DNA of 64,000 nucleotides from Paenibacillus xylanexedens. Its GTDB lineage: Bacteria > Bacillota > Bacilli > Paenibacillales > Paenibacillaceae. The notes beneath the pieces were generated by a model. That model did no database searches. It had not been told where the DNA came from and saw nothing but the letters and a program-made list of their open reading frames with translations. The DNA is taken from positions 62,001-126,000 of the forward strand of contig NZ_VEBF01000006.1 of assembly GCF_007676705.1 (NCBI RefSeq), given 5' to 3'. The stretch's first letter is position 1, and every line of letters starts with the position of its first letter. Made by a program: the position numbers and the translations under genes. Positions 8,310 through 16,969 of the stretch are shown here, piece after piece.

Positions 8310-9344
8310 ATGACAACCCGTATATATTTTGGTTCCAATCAACTCGGTGACGTGGCCGCAGCTTCATTGCAAGATGCGCTGAATGAGTTCGATCTGGGAA
8401 CCCTTGAAGATTATCGACGAACAGAAAAGGGAGTTATGGGCCAGACACTGCTTATTCGTTCTTCTCACGGAGAGTACATTCTGAAAGGTAACCCTTTATA
8501 CCCAGGACAGCTGGAGGAAGAAAAGTTTTTCGTAGAACAACTGGGGAAACATACCTCCACGCCCGTCCCTGCCCCCTATTTATTACATGAAGATACCGAT
8601 CTTCTGGGCTGGAGTTATGCTATGATGCCACGCCTGCCAGGCAATCACCTATATGATCCATCATTCCAGGCTACGCTAACACAGCAAGATCAGGAAGAGA
8701 TCGCCTGCATGTTTGCTCATACTTTGGCTGAACTGCACCGCTGGAAGGTGCCTGATGCGGGAGAATATGATCCTGTAGCGAAGCAGATTGTTTCTTTTGC
8801 AGGTAATTATCTGGACTGGTTGTACGGAACCATTCGGCACTGGTTACATGATGCTGAGAAGTACTCGGTGATTACGGATGAAGATGTTCAGTGGGTGGAC
8901 GAGCAATTCAAGAATGCGGAACCGGCGTTCGAGTCCATGACCGTTCCCGGGTTTGTCATGGGAGACTTCAAGGTCGAGAATGTTTTGGTCCAAAAAATGG
9001 ATTCTCCTTCTGCAGACTGGCAGATTAGTGGTCTGTTTGACTTCACAACCTCCTATTTCGGGGATGGTACAGCTGATTTAAGCAAAATGTCCACCAGATA
9101 TGTTCTTGAGGGTCAACCAGAGCTCGCCGCACAGTTCCTTCGCTGTTACCGGGATCTGGTCTGCACAGCGGATGTGGAAAAATACGAACAATTCCGTTCA
9201 CGTCTGAGTGTGCATCTACTCTATCAACGTGTCTTGTGGTGGGGTGAAGCCAAAGCGACAGGACAAGTGACATGGTCCGAGGAATTACCTTTTGCCCAGT
9301 GGGCGGAGCAGGACATCGCTTCGATTCTCGCATTGCTGGATTAA
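8310..9344 (+). CDS. APH-family (aminoglycoside phosphotransferase-like) kinase, 344 aa
   Basis: The protein has the small-molecule-kinase (APH/choline kinase) fold: a nucleotide-binding lobe (QTLLIRSSHGEYILKGN), the catalytic loop GFVMGDFKVENVLV and the metal-binding FDFTTSYFGDGTADL. The first His of the usual HGD is replaced by Met, but the catalytic Asp and the Asn are kept. The substrate cannot be read from sequence; family members phosphorylate aminoglycosides, macrolides, homoserine, sugars or choline. A strong site (TAGGAGGG) precedes the ATG and a terminator follows the stop. It probably forms a two-gene unit with the TPR-SUKH gene. Confidence 0.8.
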   Translation: MTTRIYFGSNQLGDVAAASLQDALNEFDLGTLEDYRRTEKGVMGQTLLIRSSHGEYILKGNPLYPGQLEEEKFFVEQLGKHTSTPVPAPYLLHEDTDLLGWSYAMMPRLPGNHLYDPSFQATLTQQDQEEIACMFAHTLAELHRWKVPDAGEYDPVAKQIVSFAGNYLDWLYGTIRHWLHDAEKYSVITDEDVQWVDEQFKNAEPAFESMTVPGFVMGDFKVENVLVQKMDSPSADWQISGLFDFTTSYFGDGTADLSKMSTRYVLEGQPELAAQFLRCYRDLVCTADVEKYEQFRSRLSVHLLYQRVLWWGEAKATGQVTWSEELPFAQWAEQDIASILALLD

Positions 9345-9386
9345 GAGGTTGGGATGTGTCGACTCAATATATCCGGGCGCACGCAT

Positions 9387-9425
9387 AAAGCCGCCAAAGA
9401 TCAATCATGATCTCTGGCGGCTTTT
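9387..9425. terminator. intrinsic terminator between convergent genes
   Basis: AAAGCCGCCAAAGATCA pairs with TGATCTCTGGCGGCTTTT, followed by T residues on the plus strand and preceded by A residues, so it may serve both the kinase gene and the opposing peptidase gene. Confidence 0.85.
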
Positions 9426-9470
9426 GTCATACCACAATATATTTCAGTCAACGACGGAATCTCACGCGAC

Positions 9471-11282
9471 TTAAGCTTGTGAGACCGGTGCCTCCTGATG
9501 TTTCTGCAAAAACTCCAACATCCGGCGGTATACGAGAATCTCATTTGCCTTTCTGGAGAATCCGTGGCCCTCATCGTCCAGAACGATATATTCCACATCA
9601 AGTCCCTTCGACTGGAGCGCAGCCACAATCTGATCAGATTCAGCCTTTACTACCCTTGGATCATTCGCCCCTTGAATGACCAGCATCGGATTCACCATCT
9701 GATCCAGATATGTGATTGGTGAATCCTTCGTCAACCGTTCGCGGTCACGGACCGGATCCCCCAGCCAGTTATCCATCATCGGCTTCCAGTCTTCCGGCAC
9801 AGAATCCAGGAACGTGAACAGGTTGCATGGCCCAAAAATATCGACCGCAGCCCGGAACAGCTCCGGATGGCGTCCTGCCAGCAACAGGGTCATATACCCC
9901 CCATAACTTCCACCTACCACAAACAAGCGCTCTGGCGAGGTAATTCCCTGTTCAAACAGCCAGTGGATCCCGGCAACACAGTCCAGCCTTGGGCCTTCGC
10001 CCCAATCCCGCTCAACCATCTTGACGAATTCCGCTCCATATCCGGTACTGCCCCGGAAATTCGGTGCAAAGATATGATAGCCCTGAGCAAGCATCATCTG
10101 GAACATCGGCCGGAAAAACTTCGCTTCCGAGGCTTGCGGCCCGCCATGCGGCCAAAATACTGTGTAGCCATTGGCCTGCTCCGGTTTTGCTTTGAACAAG
10201 AGAGCTTCGATCTCCAGTCCGTCGTAGGAGTTATACCGAATAACGTCAGGGTACACGAGATCACTTGGGTCCAGTCCGGTTACCCGATTGGCAGTCAGCG
10301 GCTCCCAGGACTCGACACCTGCCATTTTGCGATAAATGTTATGCGGCTGAATTGCTCCACGCCCCAAAATATACACATTGCCAGCCTTGGTAACGGTCAC
10401 CTGCTCGACCGTATCCAGCGGCATGTCTACGCGCCGAGGCTGATCAGCATTTTTGTATAGTGCATACATGCGATTCTCTGGCCCTGTAAGTGTCCAGAAG
10501 TATAAAGTCTCGGAAGCCTGGTGCCAGCGGATAATCTCCACATCTTCCCCTTCGATTCTGCACAATGGACGGAACTCACGGGTATCGATAAGGTACTCAG
10601 CCACATAGGAATATGCCGAGTCATCATTCGTAATCAGTAGAAGGCGATTATCATCTGCAAAAAGTACATATGGAACCTGACTCTGCCGATCTGAATCGGG
10701 CACAATTAATTCGGACTCACCATTCCGATACAGATAGGCCTTCTGGTAGGTATTCGAATATACTTTCAAGATTACATAGGCCTGTTCATCCGCACTTACA
10801 GCAACCAGCTGGCTGGTGATCTCTTCTCCCTGATGCAGAAGTTCATCTTCTCCTGTCTCCAGATTAAGTCGGCGCGAATTGAGATAGTTCGGGTTACCTG
10901 CGCTGGTTATATAATACAATCGCTCTCCATCTTCCGATAAGTGGGCGTAATAACAACGATCATTCGGCTCAGCCTTCACAACGGGCAGTGGAACGCCGCC
11001 TTCCGGTTTGAGTGCATACAGATGATAGTTCTCATCACCATCCCGATCAAACGCGGTAAGAAGATGACGCCCTTGCGGGTCTGCTTTGATAAATTGACTG
11101 CTCTGATTCAAGTACGTTAAAGGATACGGGTACCCTCCGGGCAAATCCATCGCCCAAATATTCGGCTGACCGTTCAGATTGCTGTCCATGAACAAACGTT
11201 TTTCGTCAGCTGATACGGCAAAATGGGAAATCCGATACGTCTGAAAATATTGCTCAACATCCGGTTTGGGGAACTGAATCAT
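9471..11282 (-). CDS. S9 family (prolyl oligopeptidase / acylaminoacyl peptidase) serine peptidase, 603 aa
   Basis: An N-terminal seven-bladed propeller of about 340 residues (repeats such as SADEKRLFMDSNLNGQPNIW) is followed by an alpha/beta-hydrolase domain. The catalytic triad is clear: Ser in VVGGSYGGYMT, Asp in QGANDPRVVKAES, and His in DDEGHGFSRKAN. The oxyanion region PHGGPQAS is also present. There is no signal peptide, so it should be cytoplasmic and act on short peptides. A CAAGGAGG site precedes the ATG. It lies 106 bases downstream of the biosynthetic cluster on the same strand. Read-through could include it, but the gap and its housekeeping nature argue for independence. Confidence 0.9.
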   Translation of the reverse strand: MIQFPKPDVEQYFQTYRISHFAVSADEKRLFMDSNLNGQPNIWAMDLPGGYPYPLTYLNQSSQFIKADPQGRHLLTAFDRDGDENYHLYALKPEGGVPLPVVKAEPNDRCYYAHLSEDGERLYYITSAGNPNYLNSRRLNLETGEDELLHQGEEITSQLVAVSADEQAYVILKVYSNTYQKAYLYRNGESELIVPDSDRQSQVPYVLFADDNRLLLITNDDSAYSYVAEYLIDTREFRPLCRIEGEDVEIIRWHQASETLYFWTLTGPENRMYALYKNADQPRRVDMPLDTVEQVTVTKAGNVYILGRGAIQPHNIYRKMAGVESWEPLTANRVTGLDPSDLVYPDVIRYNSYDGLEIEALLFKAKPEQANGYTVFWPHGGPQASEAKFFRPMFQMMLAQGYHIFAPNFRGSTGYGAEFVKMVERDWGEGPRLDCVAGIHWLFEQGITSPERLFVVGGSYGGYMTLLLAGRHPELFRAAVDIFGPCNLFTFLDSVPEDWKPMMDNWLGDPVRDRERLTKDSPITYLDQMVNPMLVIQGANDPRVVKAESDQIVAALQSKGLDVEYIVLDDEGHGFSRKANEILVYRRMLEFLQKHQEAPVSQA

Positions 11283-11388
11283 GACAAACCTCCTTGGATT
11301 GAACCAATGAATTTAACATTGGTAAATTAAGGTACCATTTGTCCATACTATAGGTAGTTCCAATGGTTAGACAATAGATATGTAAGAT

Positions 11389-12195
11389 TTATTTTCCAAT
11401 TTGTCTGTAAATTTGCATTTCATGAGTTACGTTCATCCGGCGTATACACGGTCTCGCCGCCCCTTTTATGCATAATGATGCGGAGTAATCGTTACCCAGA
11501 TTCAGGGATTGCAATACATAATGCTGTCCTGCCCGTTCCAGCAACTGTTCATGGTTCCGTAAGGCTTGTACCGTATTTAAGTTCCTCCACTGTCCACATA
11601 AAGACTGACCCGATGCCTTAATCCAGGCCTCCTTGCCTGTTAGGACTTCCCATAGCAGGCAGGAAGAATCATATTCGGAACTCCTGGCTTCCCTGACATA
11701 ATCCTGCTCCTCTTCCGTCAGGAATCGTTGGATAACGGCTTGCTCTCGCAACAGCGGACGTATCCATTCCACGTCTATTCCAAGCTCGCAGTTACTAGAT
11801 GTAACCGCCAGTACACACAGCCCGTTCGTGTGCGAAAGGCTGAACTGTGGACCTCCCTCAAGATAAGGCTTTCCGGCGTCCCCGTATTCAAATAGAATAT
11901 CCCGGGCATGCAGCTGCGTGTAATGTGCCAGCACGTTTCTAAGGAAAAGCCTTGAAATCATCCAGCAACATGCCTTTAGCTCTGAGGTTTTGCTGATTTT
12001 GGCAATACGTTCACGTTCCTCAAAAGTCAGTGTATCGGAATCCATGGCAAATGCTGATTGCAGTTGATTCTCCCTTAGTGGCAAGGCTTGTGTCCAGATA
12101 TGGACCTCCGGTTTTTCTTTAATTGACGTGAGCGCATCATTTTCTTGTTCTCTCATGAATAGAAGGCTGCTGATTGTTGCAGTTCTGGAATCCAT
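11389..12195 (-). CDS. Sfp-type 4'-phosphopantetheinyl transferase
   Basis: This enzyme attaches the phosphopantetheine arm of CoA to a Ser of carrier proteins. The diagnostic motifs are all there: FSLSHTNGL, LGIDVEWI (metal-binding D and E) and WEVLTGKEAWIKASG. The obvious client is the ACP at 23085-23354 in the same cluster. About 28 residues precede the usual Sfp start. The ATG at 12195 lies about 11 bases from an AAGGAGGG site, but a 16-codon out-of-frame ORF (12153-12203) uses that site better and ends in an ATGA overlap with an in-frame ATG at 12156, so the functional start may be 12156. It is the last gene of the cluster. Confidence 0.9.
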   Translation of the reverse strand: MDSRTATISSLLFMREQENDALTSIKEKPEVHIWTQALPLRENQLQSAFAMDSDTLTFEERERIAKISKTSELKACCWMISRLFLRNVLAHYTQLHARDILFEYGDAGKPYLEGGPQFSLSHTNGLCVLAVTSSNCELGIDVEWIRPLLREQAVIQRFLTEEEQDYVREARSSEYDSSCLLWEVLTGKEAWIKASGQSLCGQWRNLNTVQALRNHEQLLERAGQHYVLQSLNLGNDYSASLCIKGAARPCIRRMNVTHEMQIYRQIGK

Positions 12196-12203
12196 AAGTC
12201 CAT
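12153..12203 (-). CDS. possible 16-aa leader ORF coupled to the phosphopantetheinyl transferase
   Basis: ATG at 12203 follows AAGGAGGG by 3 bases and encodes MDLWIPELQQSAAFYS. Its stop overlaps an in-frame ATG of the downstream gene (ATGA at 12153-12156). It may be a coupling leader or simply fortuitous. Confidence 0.3.
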   Translation of the reverse strand: MDLWIPELQQSAAFYS

Positions 12204-12231
12204 AAGCCCTCCTTTTCGTGAGGCATGTATG

Positions 12232-13455
12232 CTATCGTATAACAACCATCCGCAAACGGGCTGACGTTGCTATATTCCTCAGGCCACTCCATATCTCTTC
12301 TTCTGTCAATTCGAGTGCATATGCGCCGAGCTGTATATAATCCAGTCCGATCACATCATATTCCGAGACGTTCATACATCGCTGTTTTAACACATCCATA
12401 TCTGCATAGTATTTGCTTAACCACTTCATCCGTGCATCGTTCAAGTTAAATAGGGGTAGCGTTCCTTCCTGAATACGCTCGCAAGCTTCCTCAACCCGGG
12501 CATACAAAGAAACGGGATCAGCTGAATATGCACAAGTGTTCGAAAATGAAAATTCCTTGCGATAATAGTGGTCCCATTCTGCGCCCTTATGTAGCAGGCC
12601 TAACTCTCTGCAACCGAAAAGAAAATCAGAGGTTGCACCCAACAAGGCTTCAATGCCGATCATACAAGCGATCTGCTCCTTCAACTGCATTCCGTTGTCA
12701 GCACGGAACCCATACCTTACAAGCGGCAAAGGCATTCCAGCTTCAATCTCCCGATATTGCTTATCGGTATCCTCGCTCACATCGTGGAGTGTAAGTTCTG
12801 GCAGGTAGGAAGCAGCTGGTGTTTCCATCGCAGGGAATTGTCCCAGTATATTCGCAATGTCCTCCGCCTCAACCGGACCGGCCACAGCTACTGCCATTCT
12901 CCCTGTGACATAGCGAGTGTTGTAGGCATCACTCAGTTCATCAGGTGTTATTCGATATAGGCTGTCCGGTGTGCCTGCAACATCCATCGCGATGGGGTGA
13001 TTGTTACCATACATCATCTGGGTTAACTGCTGTAAGGCTAGCCACGAGGGCTGATCTGCATACATGGACAGTTCCTGATGAATGGTGGCCCGCTCCTGCT
13101 CCACATGTGTCGGAGTGAAATAGGGAGCAGCCAGCATGCCAGTGAACAACTCCAGACTTCGTTTCAACTCACCTGTGCAAGCCAGTTGATAGGTCGTTAC
13201 ATCGTAACGTGTCAATGCGGATGTCGAAGCTCCCAACGTATGGAATAGCGGCTTGACAGGTTGTCTATCCGGATTGTAGAACATCATATGCTCCAGGAAA
13301 TGTGCTCTTCCAGGCAGAGCCGCATCATGAATTGAGCCATAGGACACGGACCACGATATAAAAGTATGTTGAAAATGAGGTTCAGGGAAAATGTGAACCG
13401 ACAAACCATTGGACAAGCGCCTGCGGACAGGAGCGATATTAACAATCCTATTCAT
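12232..13455 (-). CDS. M16 family zinc metallopeptidase, active subunit
   Basis: The inverted zinc motif HxxEH is present as HFLEH at residues 52-56, with the third-ligand Glu region ERATIHQEL about 70 residues later. The 407-aa length and two-half M16 fold match bacterial M16B enzymes. It overlaps the preceding M16 gene by 8 bases (AGGAGG site before the ATG). M16B proteins usually work as an active/inactive pair, as in AlbE/AlbF for subtilosin or PqqF-type proteins, where they trim the leader of a ribosomal peptide. I infer the same job here on the 63-aa peptide. Confidence 0.88.
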   Translation of the reverse strand: MNRIVNIAPVRRRLSNGLSVHIFPEPHFQHTFISWSVSYGSIHDAALPGRAHFLEHMMFYNPDRQPVKPLFHTLGASTSALTRYDVTTYQLACTGELKRSLELFTGMLAAPYFTPTHVEQERATIHQELSMYADQPSWLALQQLTQMMYGNNHPIAMDVAGTPDSLYRITPDELSDAYNTRYVTGRMAVAVAGPVEAEDIANILGQFPAMETPAASYLPELTLHDVSEDTDKQYREIEAGMPLPLVRYGFRADNGMQLKEQIACMIGIEALLGATSDFLFGCRELGLLHKGAEWDHYYRKEFSFSNTCAYSADPVSLYARVEEACERIQEGTLPLFNLNDARMKWLSKYYADMDVLKQRCMNVSEYDVIGLDYIQLGAYALELTEEEIWSGLRNIATSARLRMVVIR

Positions 13456-14755
13456 GAGTCACCTCCTGTACTGGTGCGGAATATTCACTCTCGGGATACA
13501 AGATCCAGGTGATCGCCTTTTTCATGCCAGAGGCTACCACGGCTACATGTTCTGCAGTAACACCGGATATGGCATCCAGGAATTGCGGAGTGGTCATCTG
13601 CACTTGATTGAGCAACCGATCGATATGAAGATTGACCACCTGCTCAGGCAGATCGTAACCCACCTGCACATAATGCATCACATTCTGAATGGCTCTATTC
13701 AGCTCCACTTCCTGAATGTCTCCGCTGCATATTCTCAGCCATTCAGCATCAATCGCTTCGAGAACCTCTGTCACATAACCACTGCTTGTTCCCGTTGTCA
13801 CATGAAGCGTTCCCCGATAATCATCCAGCGTGCTGTAGATCTGATACACCCATTGCTTTCGTTCACGAAGCTCGGATTGAAGCCTGGAGGCTGGCGTTGC
13901 GCCAAACAGGGAATGCAAAAGAAACAGCGCAGGATAGTCCGACGATCCATACATCACTTCGGTGGTAAAGGTCACATTAATTTTGCATTGTTGGACATCC
14001 ATCAGTTCAAGCATCATCTCGCCTTCCTCCCGGTGTTCAACAGGCTGATTATTCCCGATCACAGGTGGAGTTACTTCCCCCTTAGCCGTGATAACCGAAG
14101 GTAAAAAGGTCTCCATGACTTGGGCTATCATCTCATCCGCCTGGAAATCACCAATCACATGAATATGGAGCGGGCTGCAAAGCATCTCCCGGTACCATTG
14201 CTGCAGTTCACCATCACGCACACAACGTTGCAGTTGCTCCAAGTCATCATCCCTGCTTCGCCCTGCATACCCAAGCCACTCCAGACTGCGCCCCCGCACC
14301 ACCTTGTCCCATTGGGAAACATCATAGCCAGCATGATGTTCTGCCCAGGCAAGTTCTTCCTGGATCTGCGCTTCATCAAAATCAAATCCACCCTTAAGAT
14401 TCGATCCAAACAGCAGGTCTGCGAGCAGCTTCAGCGCATCCAGCGTTCGTGCCTCTGTTCCGGGCAGCGCCCCCGCGGGAATACGCAACCGGATGGATGC
14501 AAGTTGATTCTCCCCTTTCTGCTCCAATTCACATCTTAGATCATCTGCATACATGAACCACAAGTGCTGTTGTAGATCTGTTTTGCCACGCGAATCCTGC
14601 CTGAACAGTAGCCGCACAATGACTGCAAACACCGCTGGTGGAATTCTCCCCTGTTCGTTAACAATGCCCAGATGCAAATAACGGTTTGCATATTTGCTTG
14701 TTGGCATCACATGGACCGATAGACGATTATACTGCTCCGTAATGAAAGACTGCAT
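13448..14755 (-). CDS. M16 family peptidase-like protein, inactive partner subunit
   Basis: This protein is related to the following M16 gene in length and layout (MQSFITEQYNRLSVHVMPTS at the N-terminus), but the zinc motif is gone: the corresponding segment reads FRQDSRGKTDLQQHLW, with no HxxEH. M16B heterodimers typically pair one such non-catalytic subunit, which supplies substrate-binding Arg/Tyr residues, with an active one. The start was placed at the ATG at 14755 because GGGAGGAGG lies just before it; the longer frame up to 14806 has no such site. Its stop overlaps the start of the active subunit. Confidence 0.85.
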   Translation of the reverse strand: MQSFITEQYNRLSVHVMPTSKYANRYLHLGIVNEQGRIPPAVFAVIVRLLFRQDSRGKTDLQQHLWFMYADDLRCELEQKGENQLASIRLRIPAGALPGTEARTLDALKLLADLLFGSNLKGGFDFDEAQIQEELAWAEHHAGYDVSQWDKVVRGRSLEWLGYAGRSRDDDLEQLQRCVRDGELQQWYREMLCSPLHIHVIGDFQADEMIAQVMETFLPSVITAKGEVTPPVIGNNQPVEHREEGEMMLELMDVQQCKINVTFTTEVMYGSSDYPALFLLHSLFGATPASRLQSELRERKQWVYQIYSTLDDYRGTLHVTTGTSSGYVTEVLEAIDAEWLRICSGDIQEVELNRAIQNVMHYVQVGYDLPEQVVNLHIDRLLNQVQMTTPQFLDAISGVTAEHVAVVASGMKKAITWILYPESEYSAPVQEVTHE

Positions 14756-14780
14756 CCTTGCCTCCTCCCTTATCTGACGG

Positions 14781-15758
14781 TTAACCCAAATTGTAGATCG
14801 TACCACTCGCCATGTTCAGTCCGATCTGACCGAATCCCTCCAGCGGTTTGGAGAACCAGTCCACCCCACCCTCCGCTTCAGCTGAATGAAGGGCAGGCTC
14901 ATCCTCTTTCCAGTGAATCACCTGCTGATGATGACGGTCCCAGAATCTCCATAATGCAGGTTGTTTCAGCAGTTGATTGCGAAACGGCTCATATACACGT
15001 CCTGCTGACTCCTGAATATCTCCTTCTAATATGAACGGCGGCAAGAAGACAATTTTGGAACGAAAATCTTCAGTCAACGTCATAAAATAGAGGCATACCG
15101 GCTTGCGTGTCTTAGCCAAAATACGAAAAATGCCGCTCCTCGTCCGGATTCGTGAACTTAGAAACGGAAGCTCCACTGCACGGTTATCCGTGTTGAACCC
15201 AGTCTGTCCATCTACAAAAAGGTTGAATGAACCTCCCTTCCGCAAATGAGAATATAATCGTATGCCAATCATCTCATCCTCGGCGTTGAGCAGGTCAGCT
15301 CCTGCAAACTGCCGAAGGGTGTTCCACGAGGATAACTTCTGCTCCTGTTCTACAGTGCCTTTTTCAGCCACCAGATAGAAGGGTAGTCCAGACTTCATGT
15401 GACCTGCGCGAATCTCTTGTCCGATGGTGATCATGTTATGCCTGACGAATCCATAATGCCAGGTTAACAGAGCTCCTCCTTCCTGCAACGTCGTTTGCAG
15501 ATGTTCAAGTCCCTCAACTTCGTCCCAATCCATAAAGGAGTACGGGCTTTTTTTGTGTTCGTCGATCGTCCGCAAAAAAGCCAGATAATCCATCCAGATC
15601 GACTCCGGTGACGATTCCGGCTGAAGAGGCGAAAGTTCCTTAACAATATTCATCAGTGCATAGAGGAATCCAAGTTGAATTCCGTCTGACTTTTCCTTAT
15701 GCAGCTCCTCTCTGACCTGTTCCCGATGTAGCGTATATAATGTATGAAAATCCTCCAT
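14781..15758 (-). CDS. LpxL/HtrB-like acyltransferase-fold protein, 325 aa
   Basis: The central region resembles the lipid A lauroyl acyltransferase family: GALLTWHYGFVRHNM with the candidate catalytic His, then LRKGGSFNLFVDGQ and ELPFLSSRIRTRSGIFRILA. The acidic residue normally five positions after the His (HX4D/E) is Arg here, so the chemistry may differ or use another residue. No N-terminal membrane helix is visible, unlike LpxL itself. The natural donor of this family is acyl-ACP, and an ACP gene lies in the cluster. It may transfer the carrier-bound group onto the peptide; the substrate is inference. AAAGGAGG precedes the ATG, overlapping the arginase-like gene's stop. Confidence 0.7.
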   Translation of the reverse strand: MEDFHTLYTLHREQVREELHKEKSDGIQLGFLYALMNIVKELSPLQPESSPESIWMDYLAFLRTIDEHKKSPYSFMDWDEVEGLEHLQTTLQEGGALLTWHYGFVRHNMITIGQEIRAGHMKSGLPFYLVAEKGTVEQEQKLSSWNTLRQFAGADLLNAEDEMIGIRLYSHLRKGGSFNLFVDGQTGFNTDNRAVELPFLSSRIRTRSGIFRILAKTRKPVCLYFMTLTEDFRSKIVFLPPFILEGDIQESAGRVYEPFRNQLLKQPALWRFWDRHHQQVIHWKEDEPALHSAEAEGGVDWFSKPLEGFGQIGLNMASGTIYNLG

Positions 15759-15760
15759 AC

Positions 15761-16942
15761 TCACACCTCCTTTATGCCCTGATTTAGAAATGATCCCACT
15801 CCCGATGCCATTCCTTCCCTAGCCGCACTCGCACAGAAAGACGATTCAAACCGACGACGATTCCGGTCGATACCATCCATCATATAGACCAGCATCCGAA
15901 GCGCCAGCTCATATTGTCCAGGAATGTGCCGATCTGATTGCACACCCTGTCCTTCAACCATATCTATCCCTTGATAAGATATCGGAACTTCCAGCGCTGC
16001 AATCACACAGTCTCGAATATTCTGCCACGTTGGTCCTGCAGCAATTGGAAAATCAACATATGGGAAGCTTCCGGGATCAAGGGAATCCAAGTCAAAAGTT
16101 AAATAAGCCGAATTGGCATCATACTTCTGCCTCACCTCGTTCAGAACATGGCTTACCCTCTCGGGTGTCATATGCTCTGCCGATATCTGGATCAAGCCGG
16201 GATGACTGTACATCTGATCTGCTGAGCGAAGACCACGAAGGCCGATCTGTACAACAGCGGCAACCGTACCCTCCTCCAGCAGATGTCTTACAAAATTGGA
16301 GTGACTGGTATGCTCCTGATGGATGGCATCGATACCACAATCATGATGGGCATCGAACTGGACCAGAAGCCTTCGACTGCCTCGGGCTTTTGCCATCCAT
16401 TGAAGTACTGTATGCGTTATGGAATGGTCTCCGCCAATGCAGCACAATAGCGCCTGTTGATCCAGCGCATGGTCCAGTGCGGCGACAAGCCCTTTTTTAT
16501 AGGGAATAGCTGTATCGGCTCCCACTTCATCCATCAGACAAGTCCCCCAATCCTGCAGGGCTACGATCTCAAGCAATCGTCTTCCACTTCCAATATCGTA
16601 CAAGCTCGAATTCCCGGACTCTCGCAACGATGGGTATATGACCTTTTTCCATGATTCTACGCGTAACGCATGCGCGAATCCGGAAACAGAGGAATGTAAC
16701 ATGCTTGTCCCCCCAGAGTAGGGGATACCCAAGATCCCCAGTTGAGGAGACCGCTGACCGATCAGAGGCTCATACAAAAAAAAAGGCGCTTGCGCGGGTT
16801 CCACCCCCGGCAAATCCGGGGGGAGTTGTGGCTCCAGCTCTTTCGCAGGTTCCAGCTCATAAAACTGGCTGAACGTTTCATCAGCAGCAATCCACGCATC
16901 TGCAATCCGACGTACCAGATAAGCGGGTTCTGATGTTTTCAA
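15761..16942 (-). CDS. arginase/agmatinase-fold ureohydrolase, candidate peptide arginase
   Basis: All six metal ligands of the ureohydrolase family are readable: H173 in CIGGDHSIT, D197, H199 and D201 in FDAHHDCG, and D284 and D286 in FDLDSLDP. The His-containing loop after the DAHxD motif reads EHTSHSNFVRH. At 393 aa it is longer than ordinary arginases, with about 65 extra N-terminal residues. Such enzymes hydrolyse a guanidino group to urea plus an amine. In other ribosomal-peptide clusters (OspR, landornamide) a homologue converts peptide arginines to ornithines. With a precursor carrying seven evenly spaced Arg, that is the natural hypothesis. Start appears to be TTG at 16942 after CAGGAGG. 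Confidence 0.8.
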   Translation of the reverse strand: MKTSEPAYLVRRIADAWIAADETFSQFYELEPAKELEPQLPPDLPGVEPAQAPFFLYEPLIGQRSPQLGILGIPYSGGTSMLHSSVSGFAHALRVESWKKVIYPSLRESGNSSLYDIGSGRRLLEIVALQDWGTCLMDEVGADTAIPYKKGLVAALDHALDQQALLCCIGGDHSITHTVLQWMAKARGSRRLLVQFDAHHDCGIDAIHQEHTSHSNFVRHLLEEGTVAAVVQIGLRGLRSADQMYSHPGLIQISAEHMTPERVSHVLNEVRQKYDANSAYLTFDLDSLDPGSFPYVDFPIAAGPTWQNIRDCVIAALEVPISYQGIDMVEGQGVQSDRHIPGQYELALRMLVYMMDGIDRNRRRFESSFCASAAREGMASGVGSFLNQGIKEV

Positions 16943-16969
16943 GCAAAAACCTCCTGTACGTAGTTAAAG

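Noticed and set aside
9471-11282. S9 peptidase as a leader peptidase of the biosynthetic cluster
   Set aside because: There is a 106-base gap with no coupling, and the M16 pair already offers a better candidate; association by position alone is too weak.
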